From: Agarophyton chilense
Lineage: Eukaryota; Rhodophyta; Florideophyceae; Gracilariales; Gracilariaceae
Direction of reading: 5' to 3'
DNA length: 64,000 nt
NCBI GenBank assembly: GCA_030374765.1
Contig: JARGXX010000111.1
Location: 1,302,001-1,366,000, forward strand
Below, piece by piece: positions 53,104-64,000 of the stretch. The notes below the pieces were generated by a model that ran no database searches, was not told where the DNA came from, and saw nothing but the letters and a program-made list of their open reading frames with translations. Numbering within the stretch: position 1 is the first letter of the stretch; the number at the start of each line of letters is the position of its first letter. The position numbers and the translations under genes are program-made.

Positions 53104-53745
53104 CTACGAAGATAGATGTTCCTCATTGCCCTTATAATCTTCAACATGGTTTCCATCGTTAACTTGCTGCAATTCTTCCACGTCACCTTGGCTCGACTCA
53201 TCCGATTCTTCGATAGGCACCAGAGTTGGTTGCAGAGGTTGATCAATTGAAATGGATGGAACTGAACTCCCAACAATGGAATTCATATGCGATTCATAAA
53301 TTCCTGCCCGCATGCCAATGAATTTCACCAAACCTGACATCAAGTTCCGATGTGACGTCCATCGTTTACAGTCGTAATAAGTAGCCTTTTTGTCCTGTAT
53401 TCGACTAATCGAAGTCTATTTTCACTCTCTGCCGCTGCATGCTTCGCTCGTCTGTTAAGGTTTGAAGAAAGCACGCTATCTATTTTCGATTTGATCATCC
53501 CGCCTTTTGCGAGAATTTGCAGCATATGCCTGAAATTCTTCCACGGTATTCGCGCTATTAATGACTTGTTGTTGCACCCCCTCCTTTATTTGTACCACCA
53601 ATTGTAACATCTTTAAAACATAAACCTCAGACCTCGACAAGGCCGCCTCCAGGTCTTGATCAGTTACTTCATCCCTCTCCTCAGTTGCCACCTCTACCCT
53701 TCGCCGATCAAACCGCTTTTGTTTCTCAACAACGAATCGCGGCAT
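53104..53745 (-). pseudogene. unrecognised coiled-coil-like gene, frame-broken
   Basis: Minus-strand frames in series: 53745-53476 (RFDRRRVEVATEERDEVTDQ, VLKMLQLVVQIKEGVQQQVI, helical and charged), 53525-53340 and 53343-53104 (acidic: EESDESSQGDVEELQQ). They read like one damaged protein. It lies close to H3 on the opposite strand and could be its Myb-type partner, but no SANT motif was found. Confidence 0.35.
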
Positions 53746-53924
53746 ATTTTTGATGAGAGTCTTAATATATCTGAGGCTTAGCCCTTGACGAGAATTGGGA
53801 CGAAAAGGGGCATGGGTCCATCGTGGGTGGTTTGTATTAGGAGGTGAGTAGCTCCTTGGCTCATGACCGCCGAACTGGTTGAGGCAGAAGCTTGAATAGG
53901 GAGGATTTACCTCGCGTCCACCCT

Positions 53925-55773
53925 CTAAGAATTTTCCGATGGGGTTTCCGTTTCTTCCTGAGGATAAGATTCTTCTTTGGGGTCGTCCGTAGGGTCTACA
54001 ATGGTGTGGACATGTGGGTTTTTGATCGGAGTATCCGGAGACCTGGCATAGCGTGAGCTTCCAGGGGTCCCTGTGGCTCGTTTCTGTGCCCTGTTAAGCA
54101 TTCCTTCGGATATCCTCACCCAGTGATTCTCTTCCCTTAAGGCTAGGATGTTTTTTCGTGCGTCGTCAGGCAGATACCTCGTGCAGTCACAAGGTTGGGC
54201 CATTGAAAGACTTAAGAAGCAGGCCCTTGGGGCGCGAACATAAACATCCTTGCGGGGCGGAAAGGGGGAATACTTGGGTGTGGGTGGTCCAGTGGTCGCT
54301 TTAATTCCCTGGGAGGTATATGATGGGGGCCCGGACTGAAGAGCACTGAAATTAACCGCGAGGACATCTCCCGAGTCGGCACAATGGAGTGCCGAGTCCA
54401 TGTACAATTCCGTGGAGCTACCCAAATGGGCGTGGTTGGGTTTACGCAATGGGGTTGCGTGTTCTCTGGATATGTCAGCATTCCGCTTGGAAGTCCTGTA
54501 CGTTTCGCCAGAACCTTCGGCGTAGGTAACGAGCCTTGGGAAGGAGTATTGTGGGTTTTACGTGTGGTAATTGCGGACATGTGTCTGAATGGCAGGGAAT
54601 CGTCCCGTGATGAAATGGCGTTTGAGCCGTCCTTCGGAGAGATATATTCGAAACCACTCGGTCACGCGCCTGTCCTGTGAGGAAGAGTTGGAAAAGGTAC
54701 AGAGCAGCGCCCTCGTGAACACCGTTCTGATCAAAGGCTGTACGAAACAAACTAAGAAACATAAAGAAAGTAATGGAATCGGAACCCAAGAACTTGTCCG
54801 TAATGGTTAGTTGCATCCGTTTGGCCAATTTGGCGACTCTTCGAGCCAACAAACCAGAATATTTCGGATTCCTTTCGGCCAGTCGGTAATTGAGGTATTC
54901 TGGAACCTTAAGGAAAAATTCGTTAGTCGTTGCCAGTGGTTTGAGGCCTCGAACGGCAGCCTCATCCACTCCCAAGTCAGTTGTTTCGGTCGAGGCCGAT
55001 CCGGAATCACTCGTGTCCGAATAGTCTCTTCTTTTGCTACTTCTGTTCTTCTTTCTCCTGCAGTTACTTCTTTTCTTTCCAGCGTAATAGGGACCTAAAC
55101 GATCGATCTCTCTATGAGATCCGACGGAGCCCTGAGGTCGCTGTACCTCATATTGTCCTTTGGGTAGGGCAATCTGTCTCTCTTCTAGACGCTGAGCCTC
55201 TCCTTTGCTCCTATATTGTCCTTCCATTAGATTTTTCTGATGGTGTTCCCGGCAAGGAACGGGTCATACCACCACTCCTGGGGTTTCGGTAGGGGGTTTC
55301 CATATGGAAGCCGGATGGTTGACTTGTGGAGTGAGCCTAGGGACCGTATTGCCTGTCTGGCTGGTGACTGCTCCTCAGACGGCCTTAATGAGGGAGTCTA
55401 TGAATGGCTCAGACTCCATGACCTTGGGGACGATCGGCATAACTAGTTAGTCCGTATGGTCGGCGATCGCCGTAGCGAGTCGCATGTCTACAATGGAAGA
55501 CACATGGGCTGAGCAGGGCTCATGGAGACGGAGCGAGAGAAGGTCAGCAAGCCCGGCGGAAAAGTTCTCTCTAATTCCTTCGGTCTTACGGGGTTCTCCT
55601 TGCGGTGTTCCTGGCCTACAGGTGGCCCTGGTGAGGCATTCTCGTAAATGCGCTGCTACCGTGGGTTCTTGGCGAATCCTTTGAGGGTCGTCCATAGGAG
55701 TCAGTACTCCTTGCGGCTGGCTTCTCGTTCTCCAGCAGTCGCTAACATTATCAACCTGAGGTTCAGGCGACAT
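53925..55773 (-). pseudogene. gag region of element C
   Basis: Core frame 55227-54475 with a basic KKRSNCRRKKNRSSKRRDY stretch, LKVPEYLNYRLAERNPKYS, VAKLAKRMQLTITDKFLGS and FLSLFRTAFDQNGVHEGAAL, the helical gag fold that also ends element A's visible gag. A C-terminal Pro/Ser/Thr-rich frame (ending 53925) and an N-terminal frame (55773-55447) flank it. It is broken, in about two to three places. Confidence 0.7.
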
Positions 55774-55976
55774 CGTCGGCGTTGCGGTGGCAGCAGGTTT
55801 TTAAGTAGGAGTCGTATGGTGTGGTCGGTTGGGTGCGTTTCCTGCATCCATACTGTCGGTTGCTTCTTTAATTCTAGTCCGTTGGGGAGTTAAATCAAAG
55901 GTTAGAAGTTGGATAATTCTTCAAACCAGTCGTCCGTCCAATTATCCTAAAGGGATTCTAAGTGTGGAGACCAAAA

Positions 55977-56383
55977 TGTAACGCAATGACGGGTGGGTCA
56001 GCGTACGGGTCTCGACCGGCGGTAGCGGGGTAGAGCGGGTCCTAAGGCTCGAATACTTGACGGCGGCACTCCCAGAGTACTTGGTGCAATGGGCTGGCGT
56101 TTACGATGTAGTCCTACAGGTTGGAGCAACGGAAACGATGGCTTGAAGACCAATTGGTGGAACTAATGTACCAAAGGGGGTAATTTAGCATCCTAACGGT
56201 GCCTACCTTACTGTAAGGGAGAAGAGTCACTCGAGCCAAGTAAATAACAGTGGCGAGGCTCCCTGGCACTATAATGCTAATCATTTACACTAATTAAAAT
56301 AAAATATAAATATAAATGAGCCCAGCTGAGGTTGGCCAGTCAACCGGGCGTCCGTAAGATACCTCAGGCCCCGGCGGCTCACA
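55977..56383 (-). repeat. 5' LTR of element C
   Basis: 407 bp, plus strand TGTAACGCAATGACGGG to CCCCGGCGGCTCACA; the same length as the copy at 23836-24242 with few differences. Confidence 0.9.
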
Positions 56384-56846
56384 AGACTCAACCGTTATCG
56401 TTGCTCCTTCACAAGCGGATGTTAGGTTGCCTATTGGTTTTCGCTTTTTTTTGGATTGTTGCTTCTTCTTGCTATTAAAGACTTTTTTTTCATTTCGTGG
56501 TTACCGCCTGTGGGCATATATGATAATGACTTAAATGCCAGTAACATCAGAGATAGATACGCAAGCAGAAGTAGGAGAATGATCTCCGAAGCATATGCAT
56601 AATTCAATGATAAAGAAGAGCCATTCCAAATTTCTTTCACAGGGCTATAGTTTGATTCCGTACACCCTCGGGAGAAGGATCGTAACCGGCCTGCCCTCGC
56701 ATTGCAGTCACAAATATTGCTCGGGTTTGATCTCCTGGTATCGTTGGGATAACCAACGCAACAGACTTAATGAAACAAAAACAAATGGGCTAAAAAATGT
56801 CACAACATAGCACACCTAATGATTGTGGAGTCCAAAACTTTGTTCA

Positions 56847-57700
56847 CTATCTCTGTTGTAAACGTTTGGCCTTCTTTTTCTTTGGACTGTTTGTGAGGCT
56901 CGCAATCGAACTTCCACCGGATTTGTTCAAGATCGCCTTAGGGTATTCTTTCTTCATCTTTTTTCCTTAAGCGTTCGGTGCTTGGACGTCCCACTTTTCA
57001 ATTCCAAATGTAGCTGTCCCATATCTGCGTTTTTCGAAGACAGAGCTGCCTCTTTCGAAGCCAGATCTGAGTATTTAGAACGAGGATGGGATGCAAGATC
57101 ATCAAGCGCTTTGGAAGCATTCGGTTTTAACAGATCTTTGGGACTGTAATCGCCAAAAGGACCAAAATGGACATATTGTTCTCAACGGAATACGTGTTCG
57201 GGATCATATTTACTTGTCTCCCGATTCATTTTGTATACTTCAACACGTGGATCCCGTTTCTTTTCGTCATCAAAGGTGGTAGCTCTATTCACGATGACGA
57301 ACTAGTTAATACCTGCTCTTTTATACTCGCGTACTTTGATCACAGTATCGGTGATCTCGTTCTTGCTGGTATCTTCAACAATAGTTTTTGGAGGCCTACC
57401 GAGAAGGTGAGTGACTTTTTGGGAGCTGGAAGAGAGTTGAAGTTTTTTTGTTTGCGTCAACAAGCGACCAGTGCTAATATCCGCCCTTGGTACACGTTTT
57501 CAACGCGGAGAGAGCGACGAAGATGGAGACTCTGGTGGAATAGCAGTTCCTACCTGTAGAAAGGGTATTTTTGATGTCTTGCCTTTTACATATCGAGCAT
57601 GAACCGAGGCCGGCATGATGTGGCCTACACTATCTTGATGATCATCTACTATCTGTAGTGCAACACAAAGGCCGTCCACGTACTCATACAAACAAACACA
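56847..57700 (-). pseudogene. Uma2-like (PD-(D/E)XK) nuclease pseudogene (copy 2, longer)
   Basis: Minus-strand reading: YVDGLCVALQIVDDHQDSVG, an in-frame stop, RADISTGRLL, then PPKTIVEDTSKNEITDTVIK followed by VREYKRAGIN, a stop, FVIVNRATTFDDEKKRDPRV, EVYKMNR, a stop, EQYVHFGPFGDYSPKDLLKP, an Ala/Lys/Glu-rich helix and a SPKKKKAKR tail. This order (R.D, vvEv.S...D...K..eY..aGi.ef.ivn, v.vy) is that of Uma2-family restriction-endonuclease-fold proteins, abundant in cyanobacteria and expanded in some algae. At least three in-frame stops and one frameshift make it a pseudogene. The basic tail suggests nuclear targeting. Confidence 0.55.
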
Positions 57701-59397
57701 GAAAGATTGACGTTAAAGTATGCTTCCAGTGAGCAAGGCTTCAGATGCAGTGCTTCCAGTCTGTTGTCTAGGGGAAGCTTTGGGGATGTAGTAGAATAGT
57801 GTTTCGCCGAAAACGGGGCTGCTTAAGAGTTGGAATCGTCTCTCAGAGCTGAGTCCGGCAGGGACGGAGGTGGGGGGATTCACGACAAATAATACATGGC
57901 AAACTTTGACGTGGCTCTTGAGCGTTACGGTATAGATTCGAGAAGAGAGTGGATATTCCCATCTGCGGCGTAGTAGGTTAGCAGGAGGGAGCATGGTCAA
58001 AGGATTCGTGAGCTCAGCGCAGATTTGACACTGTGACGGTCTCGAGGTTGAGGGAAAACAAAGGCGCGGGGATGGAATAACTAACGGTGGTTGAATTCAG
58101 CTTTGGCGAAAACAGGCGTAATCTTGCAACGAAATCGGAAACGTTGACTCCGCCTTGTTCCAGGATCCAATCAAAGCCATTGCAAAACACGCTTGTCATG
58201 CGCTGGATTCTGACAAATGTTGAGCAGAATATTTTTTTCAGCGTAGCTGCCTTTCGCCTTTTCACCGCTCCATCATCAATCCAATTGATACATCGCCTCG
58301 TCTTCTTTGTCGTTGACGCCGTGGTGGGATGTCTAACGACCTTTTTTCAATGGCGTGCGCTCCAGCGCCGGCTAAAGGTATCTCCGTTCCGCTCAATGCT
58401 CCGCTTGCACGCAATATAGAACAATCAGAGTCCTCTGGCGCTTGTAACTCTCGCGCCTAGGAGCCCCTGTCCGGCAAAGAGCCGCCTCGAATTCGCAATT
58501 ACCTCTTTAGAGCACGTGAGGGGACCTTTTTTCGTTTTCATGATAATTGGCATACCGCATCTGTGTACGAATCCAAGTGTGCGGGTCTGTAAGCCTCGCA
58601 AAAGCTCACGTTCATCTTCAGCAAAAGCGCGGTATGAGATGCACAGAGATATTGCTTTTCTGATCGACAACGCGCGAATAAGAGAAATTGTGTGTGAAAT
58701 TGTGAACTGCTCGCTCCCCTGCGGCATCGCGCATAATTTGGCAGGACGACGCGTATTCACAGGGCACTGAGAGATAATCGAAAGAAGCAAGCTTCCACGT
58801 GACATAGGGTGGCTTGCATGCGAAGTGCATTCATGGCAATAGCCACGGAGTGTGTGATTTGAATGTGGCAGACAAGCTCAATTGGAACGTGCATGGAAAG
58901 ATTTTACAGCGACAGAGTGCATGACTTGTTACGACACACCGGAAACCGGATGAATGTGGAGATGCGCAAAATCCGAATGTTGTGGGGACGCGTCGATGTT
59001 GTGGACTTGTGGCATATGGTCTCAGAAGCGTTTATGCATTCGTTTCATGAAAAAGATGCTGTAGCTTGTTAAAAATGCGGTTGCACGTGCTCATGAGACT
59101 AGCAGGCTCATCAGCAGTGCGATTGAAGATGAATTGAAGTTGCCAGCCAGCGCGGGTACAATAGCTATGAGAAGCATCGCTCTGAATTCATGGCCGAATG
59201 AATTGCCGAATGCATGGTTGAATGTATCAGTTCGCGCGAAAAGCAGGTAATCAGCTCGCGGACTGGCGGCGACAGGAAGATGTTCCACACGGAGGGGTGT
59301 GTTGCGGTCACACAGGGGGCGGCGGGTGAAAGAAGTGGAGGAAAATGAAAGATGGAACACGGGCATTGCTTGCGGTTTTGTCGGGTAGTGTATTGCG
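57701..59397. other. copy 2-specific segment, unrecognised ORFs
   Basis: Part of the 2.8-kb block absent from copy 1. Minus-strand frames 57713-58000 (VCHVLFVVNPPTSVPAGLSS), 58014-58265 (FCNGFDWILEQGGVNVSDFV) and 58425-58805 are open but not recognised. They may be exons or fragments of the gene whose end is the Uma2-like frame, or of a captured host gene. Confidence 0.3.
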
Positions 59398-59944
59398 TTA
59401 AGCGGTATTGATTTCCTCAAGAAGGTGTGTGTGTGTTGCAGAACGTAAGTGCAACCTGGGCGTAGCGTTTTTCTTAGCTCTTTTCGGGCTGTCGCTGGGG
59501 ATAACAAAGTTGGGACGCAAAGAGAGCTCGTTGACAAAGCGCATGTAAGCCTCTGAATTGGTGCAGAGCAAATTCTGCATGAGGCGACGGCGCTTGACGA
59601 CCATGAAAATGAGTCGGCGGGGGCTCATCCTTTCCTACTTGTGCTTCACGACGTGCTGCGCACAATCGCAAATTAGATCCGTAAGCAAGGCGATCTGCAT
59701 CTGTGAGCTGCCCGTGTCATTGTCACCTTGCACAAAGATGGATAATGTGTCTTTCGCGCGCGACAAACCTCGGCGCGTGGCGCGTTGTTCAAAAACAGCG
59801 CTTTGACCACCTGCGTGTGCGCGTCGGAAAATGTGGCGTCCACCTCATGCGAGAGCATGGTCGCCGCGCCGCGTGTCTGCACCACGCCGCTGGTAAGGAA
59901 CGAGTGCGCAGAGCGCTACGCCACACCAACCAGGCTAGCTGCAT
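59398..59944 (-). pseudogene. organellar ribosomal protein bS15 pseudogene
   Basis: Minus strand. ATG at 59944 opens an Arg-rich, acid-free leader (MQLAWLVWRSALRTRSLPAA) typical of a mitochondrial presequence. The S15 domain follows: DTGSSQMQIALLTDLI (family: DTGSPE.Q.A.LT..I), HVVKHK, SPRRLIFMVVKRRRLMQNLL (family: SRRGLL..V.KRRRLL.YL) and AYMRFVNELSLRPNFVIPSD. It ends at TAA 59398. bS15 binds 16S-type rRNA in the small subunit of bacterial-type ribosomes. Two frame changes in the N-terminal part and one in-frame TAG after HVVKHK break it. Mitochondrial rather than plastid use is inferred from the leader only. Confidence 0.75.
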
Positions 59945-60311
59945 AATCGCTTAGAGCGTTTAACGTCTAGTGTCTATTGGACCGATGGTCTCTTTGAGGT
60001 CAACTAGCTCATACATATGAGGCCAATTTCTTTTTCTTTGTACATTATTCGCAACCTCGTATGCTTTCGACACGGTACCGTGTACCGATTTACCCCCTAC
60101 AAGAACGCACAAAATCAAGCTTTTCAATAATTCGACAAAACCTGACCCGTGCGTTGGAGTAGTTTTCAGCAAAGCTCATACTGGGAGACTCCTGAAAACA
60201 CAACGACTTAATTTAGCCCTACATAAATTGCTGCTTTTCAATCAATTTACCCGTGATTTTGTGTTCATATCTGTCTGATTTGCACGGTACACAGCACCGT
60301 CGGAGGTTGAT

Positions 60312-61699
60312 TTGTGTAGGCGCATTGCGATCCAGAGCCGACCTGCTCACATCAACCGGACACCACCCGAACGGCGACCACTCGCAAACTCCGAAGTTCC
60401 CTCATTCCCATCCTCAGTACTCCCCGCAACTTCCAAATTCCACACCCCTCATTCCGGCCCCAGCCTGCGCCTCTTTCCCTCAACAATTCGTGCATGTTCC
60501 CCCCGCCGTCTTCGTTCAAGGACCAAGGCCAACAAAGGCTCTACTCAAATGGTTTTTGTTGAAACCGATGAAGTAGATCATGTCCATCCGCCAGCTCTCT
60601 CTTTCGCGCCGTCACAATCACCACTTACCAACGAAGTAGGGCGCGACACTGAGTGTGCTGCAAACAGCAGAGTTCATTCCAACTTTTCCGCTTCCGCCTC
60701 CGCTACCGCACATGGAATGCCGGCACCGACACCCCTCTCCCGGCCCGACAATTCCCGGCCTCTTCCTGGCGTGCGCACCAACCGGCTCCCTGTCAACGCT
60801 GCCGGGAACGGGCGGCTTCAAGCGAGCGCCGCTGGCCCCGTTCGCCGCCCGACCGCCGGAACACAAAATAACCGCCGTGGGGCGGCCGGAAACGACAGGG
60901 GGCATGCAAGGAAACGCAAGAAAGCTAATGAGACGGCTGGAATGGGGGTGGGCGTGGATCTACGTTTACAGAAACAGAGTTAGAAAGTTTCTTAGAGGTG
61001 TTACAAGAACACCTTGCTGTCGGCGCTGACGAGTGGGACGCGGTCGCCAGGATACACAAGACGAGGTATCCTGATGAAAGACGATCTACAGAATCTCTTC
61101 GCAGGAAATTTGCCTTGCTGTATCGCAAAGAGATACCAACGGGCGATCCGAGGATTCCTAGATCCGTTCTTCTCCCTAAATCTAGTCGTCAGGATATGAC
61201 GGCTAGGGTGGATATGGAGGAAGGTGATGCTGGAGAAATGGATAATTTATTGTCTGATCGGGCTGAGGTTGCGGACAGCGAGTACGAAGCAGATTATGAG
61301 CCTCCAACGCATCAACCGTCGTTGTGCCCTACAAGCAGCACACCTTCCCCTGCTCCCACATTTCCTTTGGTGCATAAAAAGGGCCGCCGCGGCTCTGTCG
61401 GTGGTGAAGACTCTATTGTGGAGCTTTTCAAATCATCAATGCTACAGGAGAGGGAATTCAGGGCGGAGGAAAGGGAAAGAAGGGCACAGGAACGAGAAGA
61501 CGATCGAGCAAGAAGATCAGAAGCAGCGAAAATCCGTGCAGAAATCAGAGAGGAGGAGCGAATGGAAAGGGAGAGGGAACGAACAGAGGCTAGTTTACAA
61601 AGTGAAGAAGACCGGAAATCGCGTGAATCATACATGCAGATGATGATGATGCTGTTCGCTAAAGGGGACGGAGGGAGCCCTGGGGTACGTAAGGGTTAA
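60312..61699 (+). pseudogene. Harbinger SANT/Myb-like partner, H1 copy 2 (frameshifted)
   Basis: A long frame from ATG 60312 runs through the N-terminal Pro/Ser-rich part into the basic ARKRKKANETAG segment. A one-base loss near 60943 relative to copy 1 then shifts it. The SANT-like domain and charged helix continue in another frame (60998-61699, GADEWDAVARIHKTRYP to MQMMMMLFAKG). Comparison with copy 1 suggests the ancestral protein used the longer N-terminus seen here. Confidence 0.75.
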
Positions 61700-61729
61700 T
61701 TAAGTTTTTAAAAGGTTTGGTAAAAGTGC

Positions 61730-62884
61730 CTATAGAAGGAGAGAGTTAGCATCGATTCTTAAATAAGGCATGAAAGTTGTAAGGATCTGGTTGATTCTTA
61801 CGAGACGAGTTCGTAAATTGAAAAGTAGGACGACCAGGTGTAATATCAATCGACGTTCTCCCCTCTCTTCGTTCACGAGCCTGTCTTTGAGACGTGGGAA
61901 GGAGCCCTGGAAAGCTCTCAATCCCCACTGTGAGCCTTAACGTGCCGACGTAGCTTGCTTAGCACGATGCAAAACTGCCGGCTCAGCAGTATCAGGAAGC
62001 GATTGAGCAGACTTCACTAAAAAAGGATAATGTACCCTGCTAAAAGCAGAGTCGACCACACAAGTTCCACCAGTTCTTTCATATACCTCCTCCAACTTAG
62101 AATAGATAGATCCCCACTCAGCAATAGCAGAGTCGTGCATCGATCAGGGGGCATTAAATGCGCATGCTCTGACTACACCAGCGGGGGAGAAGACAAATAC
62201 ATTACCAACGTAGTGATCATGAGTCAATCCATTATAAAATATGTTCTGTATCATGGCGTTGCTTGACTGCTGGAAATAAAGCTTTAGACCGTCAGCTACA
62301 GCATAAACATCAGGCAGAAGAGAGTATATAGAGCTGATTGCCTCCATGTAGGAGGCTATTTCAGAGTCAGATGGCATTCTGATAGAGGCTTCTAGGTGTT
62401 GCACAAGGGCTTTTAGAAGTAGACGCCTGCCAAACCTTAGAAACAAAGAGCAAACTGAAGCTGTGAACCCAAAAAGAGTGCATTAAACCATCGTAGAACC
62501 CCTGGTGCGATACCATGCAAGCGAAAGAGCAAGACATTGAACAGCTGTCATTGACCGAGGCCGTCCTCGAGGGCAGAGTCTAGCCGGTATAAGCCTTATA
62601 TTTCCGTCAATGCTGTATGGGGAAAAGCGCTCACACAGAGGGGCGAACAGTTCAAGAAGAGACTGCATTGGTCGATGGTCAAAACCGCAAAGAGTTAGAA
62701 GAGCCTGATTCGATCCGGATCCATACAGAAATGCAAACGCAGAGAGGCTGGGCTGCATAAGAGCACAGCGTGGAATGCGGTGATCTCTCAGCCGACGAGC
62801 ATCTCTCGAAATAGTGCTGCGAAACAACACCCGTCTCCTCGTCTTAGAGGATTCGAGCAGCAAGGGAAGGCGTATTGGAAGCAT
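61730..62884 (-). pseudogene. Harbinger transposase, H1 copy 2
   Basis: Same protein as in copy 1 with the same two in-frame TAA codons and the same Gln in place of the third catalytic acid. There is one further stop (TGA for the Gly codon before SMHDSAIAEWG, near 62145) that copy 1 lacks. Confidence 0.85.
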
Positions 62885-63121
62885 GAGGATGGGCTTGCCA
62901 GGAAGATATGGCGTGAACAGATATACGTACTATACAGAAATTTTAATGTTTTCCGTGCGAACGCACAATTTGTGTAATGTATCTTTGGACTATAGTGCCA
63001 GAAGTTGTGCCTACATAAATTGAGTTTTCAGGAGTCTCCCACTATTTCAGAGAGGCAACTTTCGCCGGTGAAGTTTGTCGTCTTCCAACGGATCAAAATA
63101 AACATTGTACCCATTGGTTGT

Positions 63122-64000
63122 TCACGAAAGCCATCTCTCCAAACATTCACAGGCTTCAGACTTAGAAACACTACCAGCAGAGCGCAAAACGCCACCAGAA
63201 TCATCACCAGATTTGATGTAGTAGTTATGGAGCCGCATTGAAGTGTGCACAATTACTAAAGCTTTTTGCAGATCATACAGAAAATATCGCCACAAAATAC
63301 CCCATCGTCCTTTAGGCCTCCTAAAAGCCTGTTCTACGTGAATACGATGAGAGGAAAGGCAAAAGTTGAAATCATCTTGATATTTGCTAGCCATAGAGCG
63401 CACAATTGGAGTAAACATGTAGTTCTAGCACCCATATGCCTTATCTCCAGCTATCAAAAAGCCCTTAAGAAGACCTTGCTGTTCTAAAACTCTGCCAATA
63501 TTCGAGTGAGCGATAGCCATGCGGTCAACTGTAGGTCCCACTCAAACTGCAGATGACGCAATACATCAATACTTTGCGTCAACAAGGACCTGCACAGGAA
63601 CTCCAAACCCGCCTTTCATAGTGTAAAATTGCTGATTGTTAAGTTCTTTCGTCGGCTTCTGCCCAATAATTAGAATTGTATCTAAGGCTCCGAGGCAACC
63701 GTGAAGAGGATTCATAGCTTCGCAGGAAATGGAAAAGCACAAGGCTGTTGTCAGATACGTTTCGATGTCTTCCTTCGAAGAAAGACCTTCAAACTCTAAG
63801 AAGTCGTCACAAACACTAAAAGCGTTGTCAAAAATGGTATAGACGGTGAATCGTGCTAATCCATAATAAAGCATAACATCCCAGTAGCTAGATCCAAAAA
63901 TTAAGCGAAGAAAGGTCCAAAGTTGTGTAGCTGCTTCTATCTCTACACCTTGTAGATGCTTTTACACTTCTTCTCGATATTCTTTTTGTTGTAGTGGGAT
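63122..64000 (-). pseudogene. Harbinger-type transposase H2, copy 2 (cut by window end)
   Basis: Minus-strand C-terminal two-thirds of H2: LARFTVYTIFDNAF, CLGALDTILI, ELNNQQFYTMKG, SSHRIHVEQAFRRPKGRWGI and MRLHNYYIK. It shares the in-frame stops of copy 1. The N-terminus lies beyond the window. Confidence 0.8.

Larger units (their letters stand above)
53775..56383 (-). mobile_element. Ty3/gypsy element C, 5' part only
   Basis: Minus strand: 5' LTR 55977-56383, primer-binding site 55956-55973 (TGGTCTCCACACTTAGAA), gag 55773-53925. Similarity to retroelement sequence stops near 53775, so pol and the 3' LTR are absent here. Gag is broken in a few places. The LTR family is the same as that at 23836. 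Confidence 0.8.
60183..63040. mobile_element. PIF/Harbinger DNA transposon H1, copy 2
   Basis: 2,858 bp with the same perfect 17-bp inverted ends (60183-60199 and 63024-63040) and ACT duplication (60180-60182, 63041-63043) as copy 1. The flanks are also shared with copy 1, so this copy arose by the segmental duplication, not by a separate insertion. Confidence 0.9.
55977..64000 (+). repeat. segmental duplication, copy 2 (runs off window)
   Basis: Matches 23836-29045 in order and orientation, with one extra block, 57303-60100, not found in copy 1. Sequence identity continues to the end of the window. Confidence 0.9.

Noticed and set aside
59091-59537. 148-codon minus frame as an independent gene
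   Set aside because: Its upstream half overlaps the bS15 pseudogene in another frame, and no domain is visible in the remainder.

Overview
The window is nuclear eukaryotic DNA and consists mostly of transposable elements in several nested layers, with a few host genes and gene fragments between them. The visible host genes are intron-poor or intronless. The mobile elements are chromodomain-bearing Ty3/gypsy elements, Ty1/copia elements with very short LTRs, PIF/Harbinger elements with a SANT/Myb-like partner gene, a MULE-like ORF and a Helitron remnant. This mix best fits a florideophyte red alga of the Chondrus type. That is an inference from style; no marker gene here proves it.

Layout. 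1-1795: 5' LTR and gag of a Ty3/gypsy element (A, minus strand, running off the left edge). 1796-5600: a MULE-like transposase ORF, an LTR-like fragment, and a solo LTR (4308-5231) with a perfect 5-bp target duplication lying inside an unknown reading frame. 7600-8934: an intact secreted cysteine-rich protein. About 9.6-11.3 kb: relic of a second Ty3/gypsy element (D). 12.6-13.9 kb: Helitron helicase remnant. 14.3-19.2 kb: a degenerate ~70-bp tandem array split by a Ty1/copia fossil with 87-bp LTRs. 20.7-23.8 kb: unrecognised small ORFs. 23836-29045 and 55977-64000 are two copies, in direct orientation, of one segmental duplication. Each carries an LTR of family C, a Uma2-like nuclease pseudogene, a complete PIF/Harbinger element (H1) with 17-bp terminal inverted repeats and an ACT target duplication, and an older Harbinger transposase (H2). 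Copy 2 also holds 2.8 kb missing from copy 1, including a pseudogene of organellar ribosomal protein bS15. 29.5-44.9 kb: a Ty1/copia fossil interrupted by a nearly whole Ty3/gypsy chromovirus (B, 31251-42328, with 887-bp LTRs and AGCAT target duplication).

44.9-48.1 kb is a large inverted repeat. Each ~1.06-kb arm carries a small gene with four DxNxDGxxD calcium-binding-type loops. Next to it lie a stomatin-like (SPFH) ORF and a head-to-head truncated alpha-carbonic anhydrase, then a second alpha-carbonic anhydrase pseudogene, a third Harbinger-type transposase remnant and a family C Ty3/gypsy element with gag but no visible pol.

The most interesting signal is an accessory reading frame antisense to pol, located between the pol chromodomain end and the 3' LTR of element B. 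A clearly related frame sits in the same antisense position next to the chromodomain relic of the divergent element D. This suggests a maintained antisense gene in this Ty3/gypsy lineage. Other points worth a second look are the LTR-edge breakpoint of the segmental duplication, the Uma2-like nuclease beside Harbinger H2, and the head-to-head junction of two truncated host genes near 49.1 kb.
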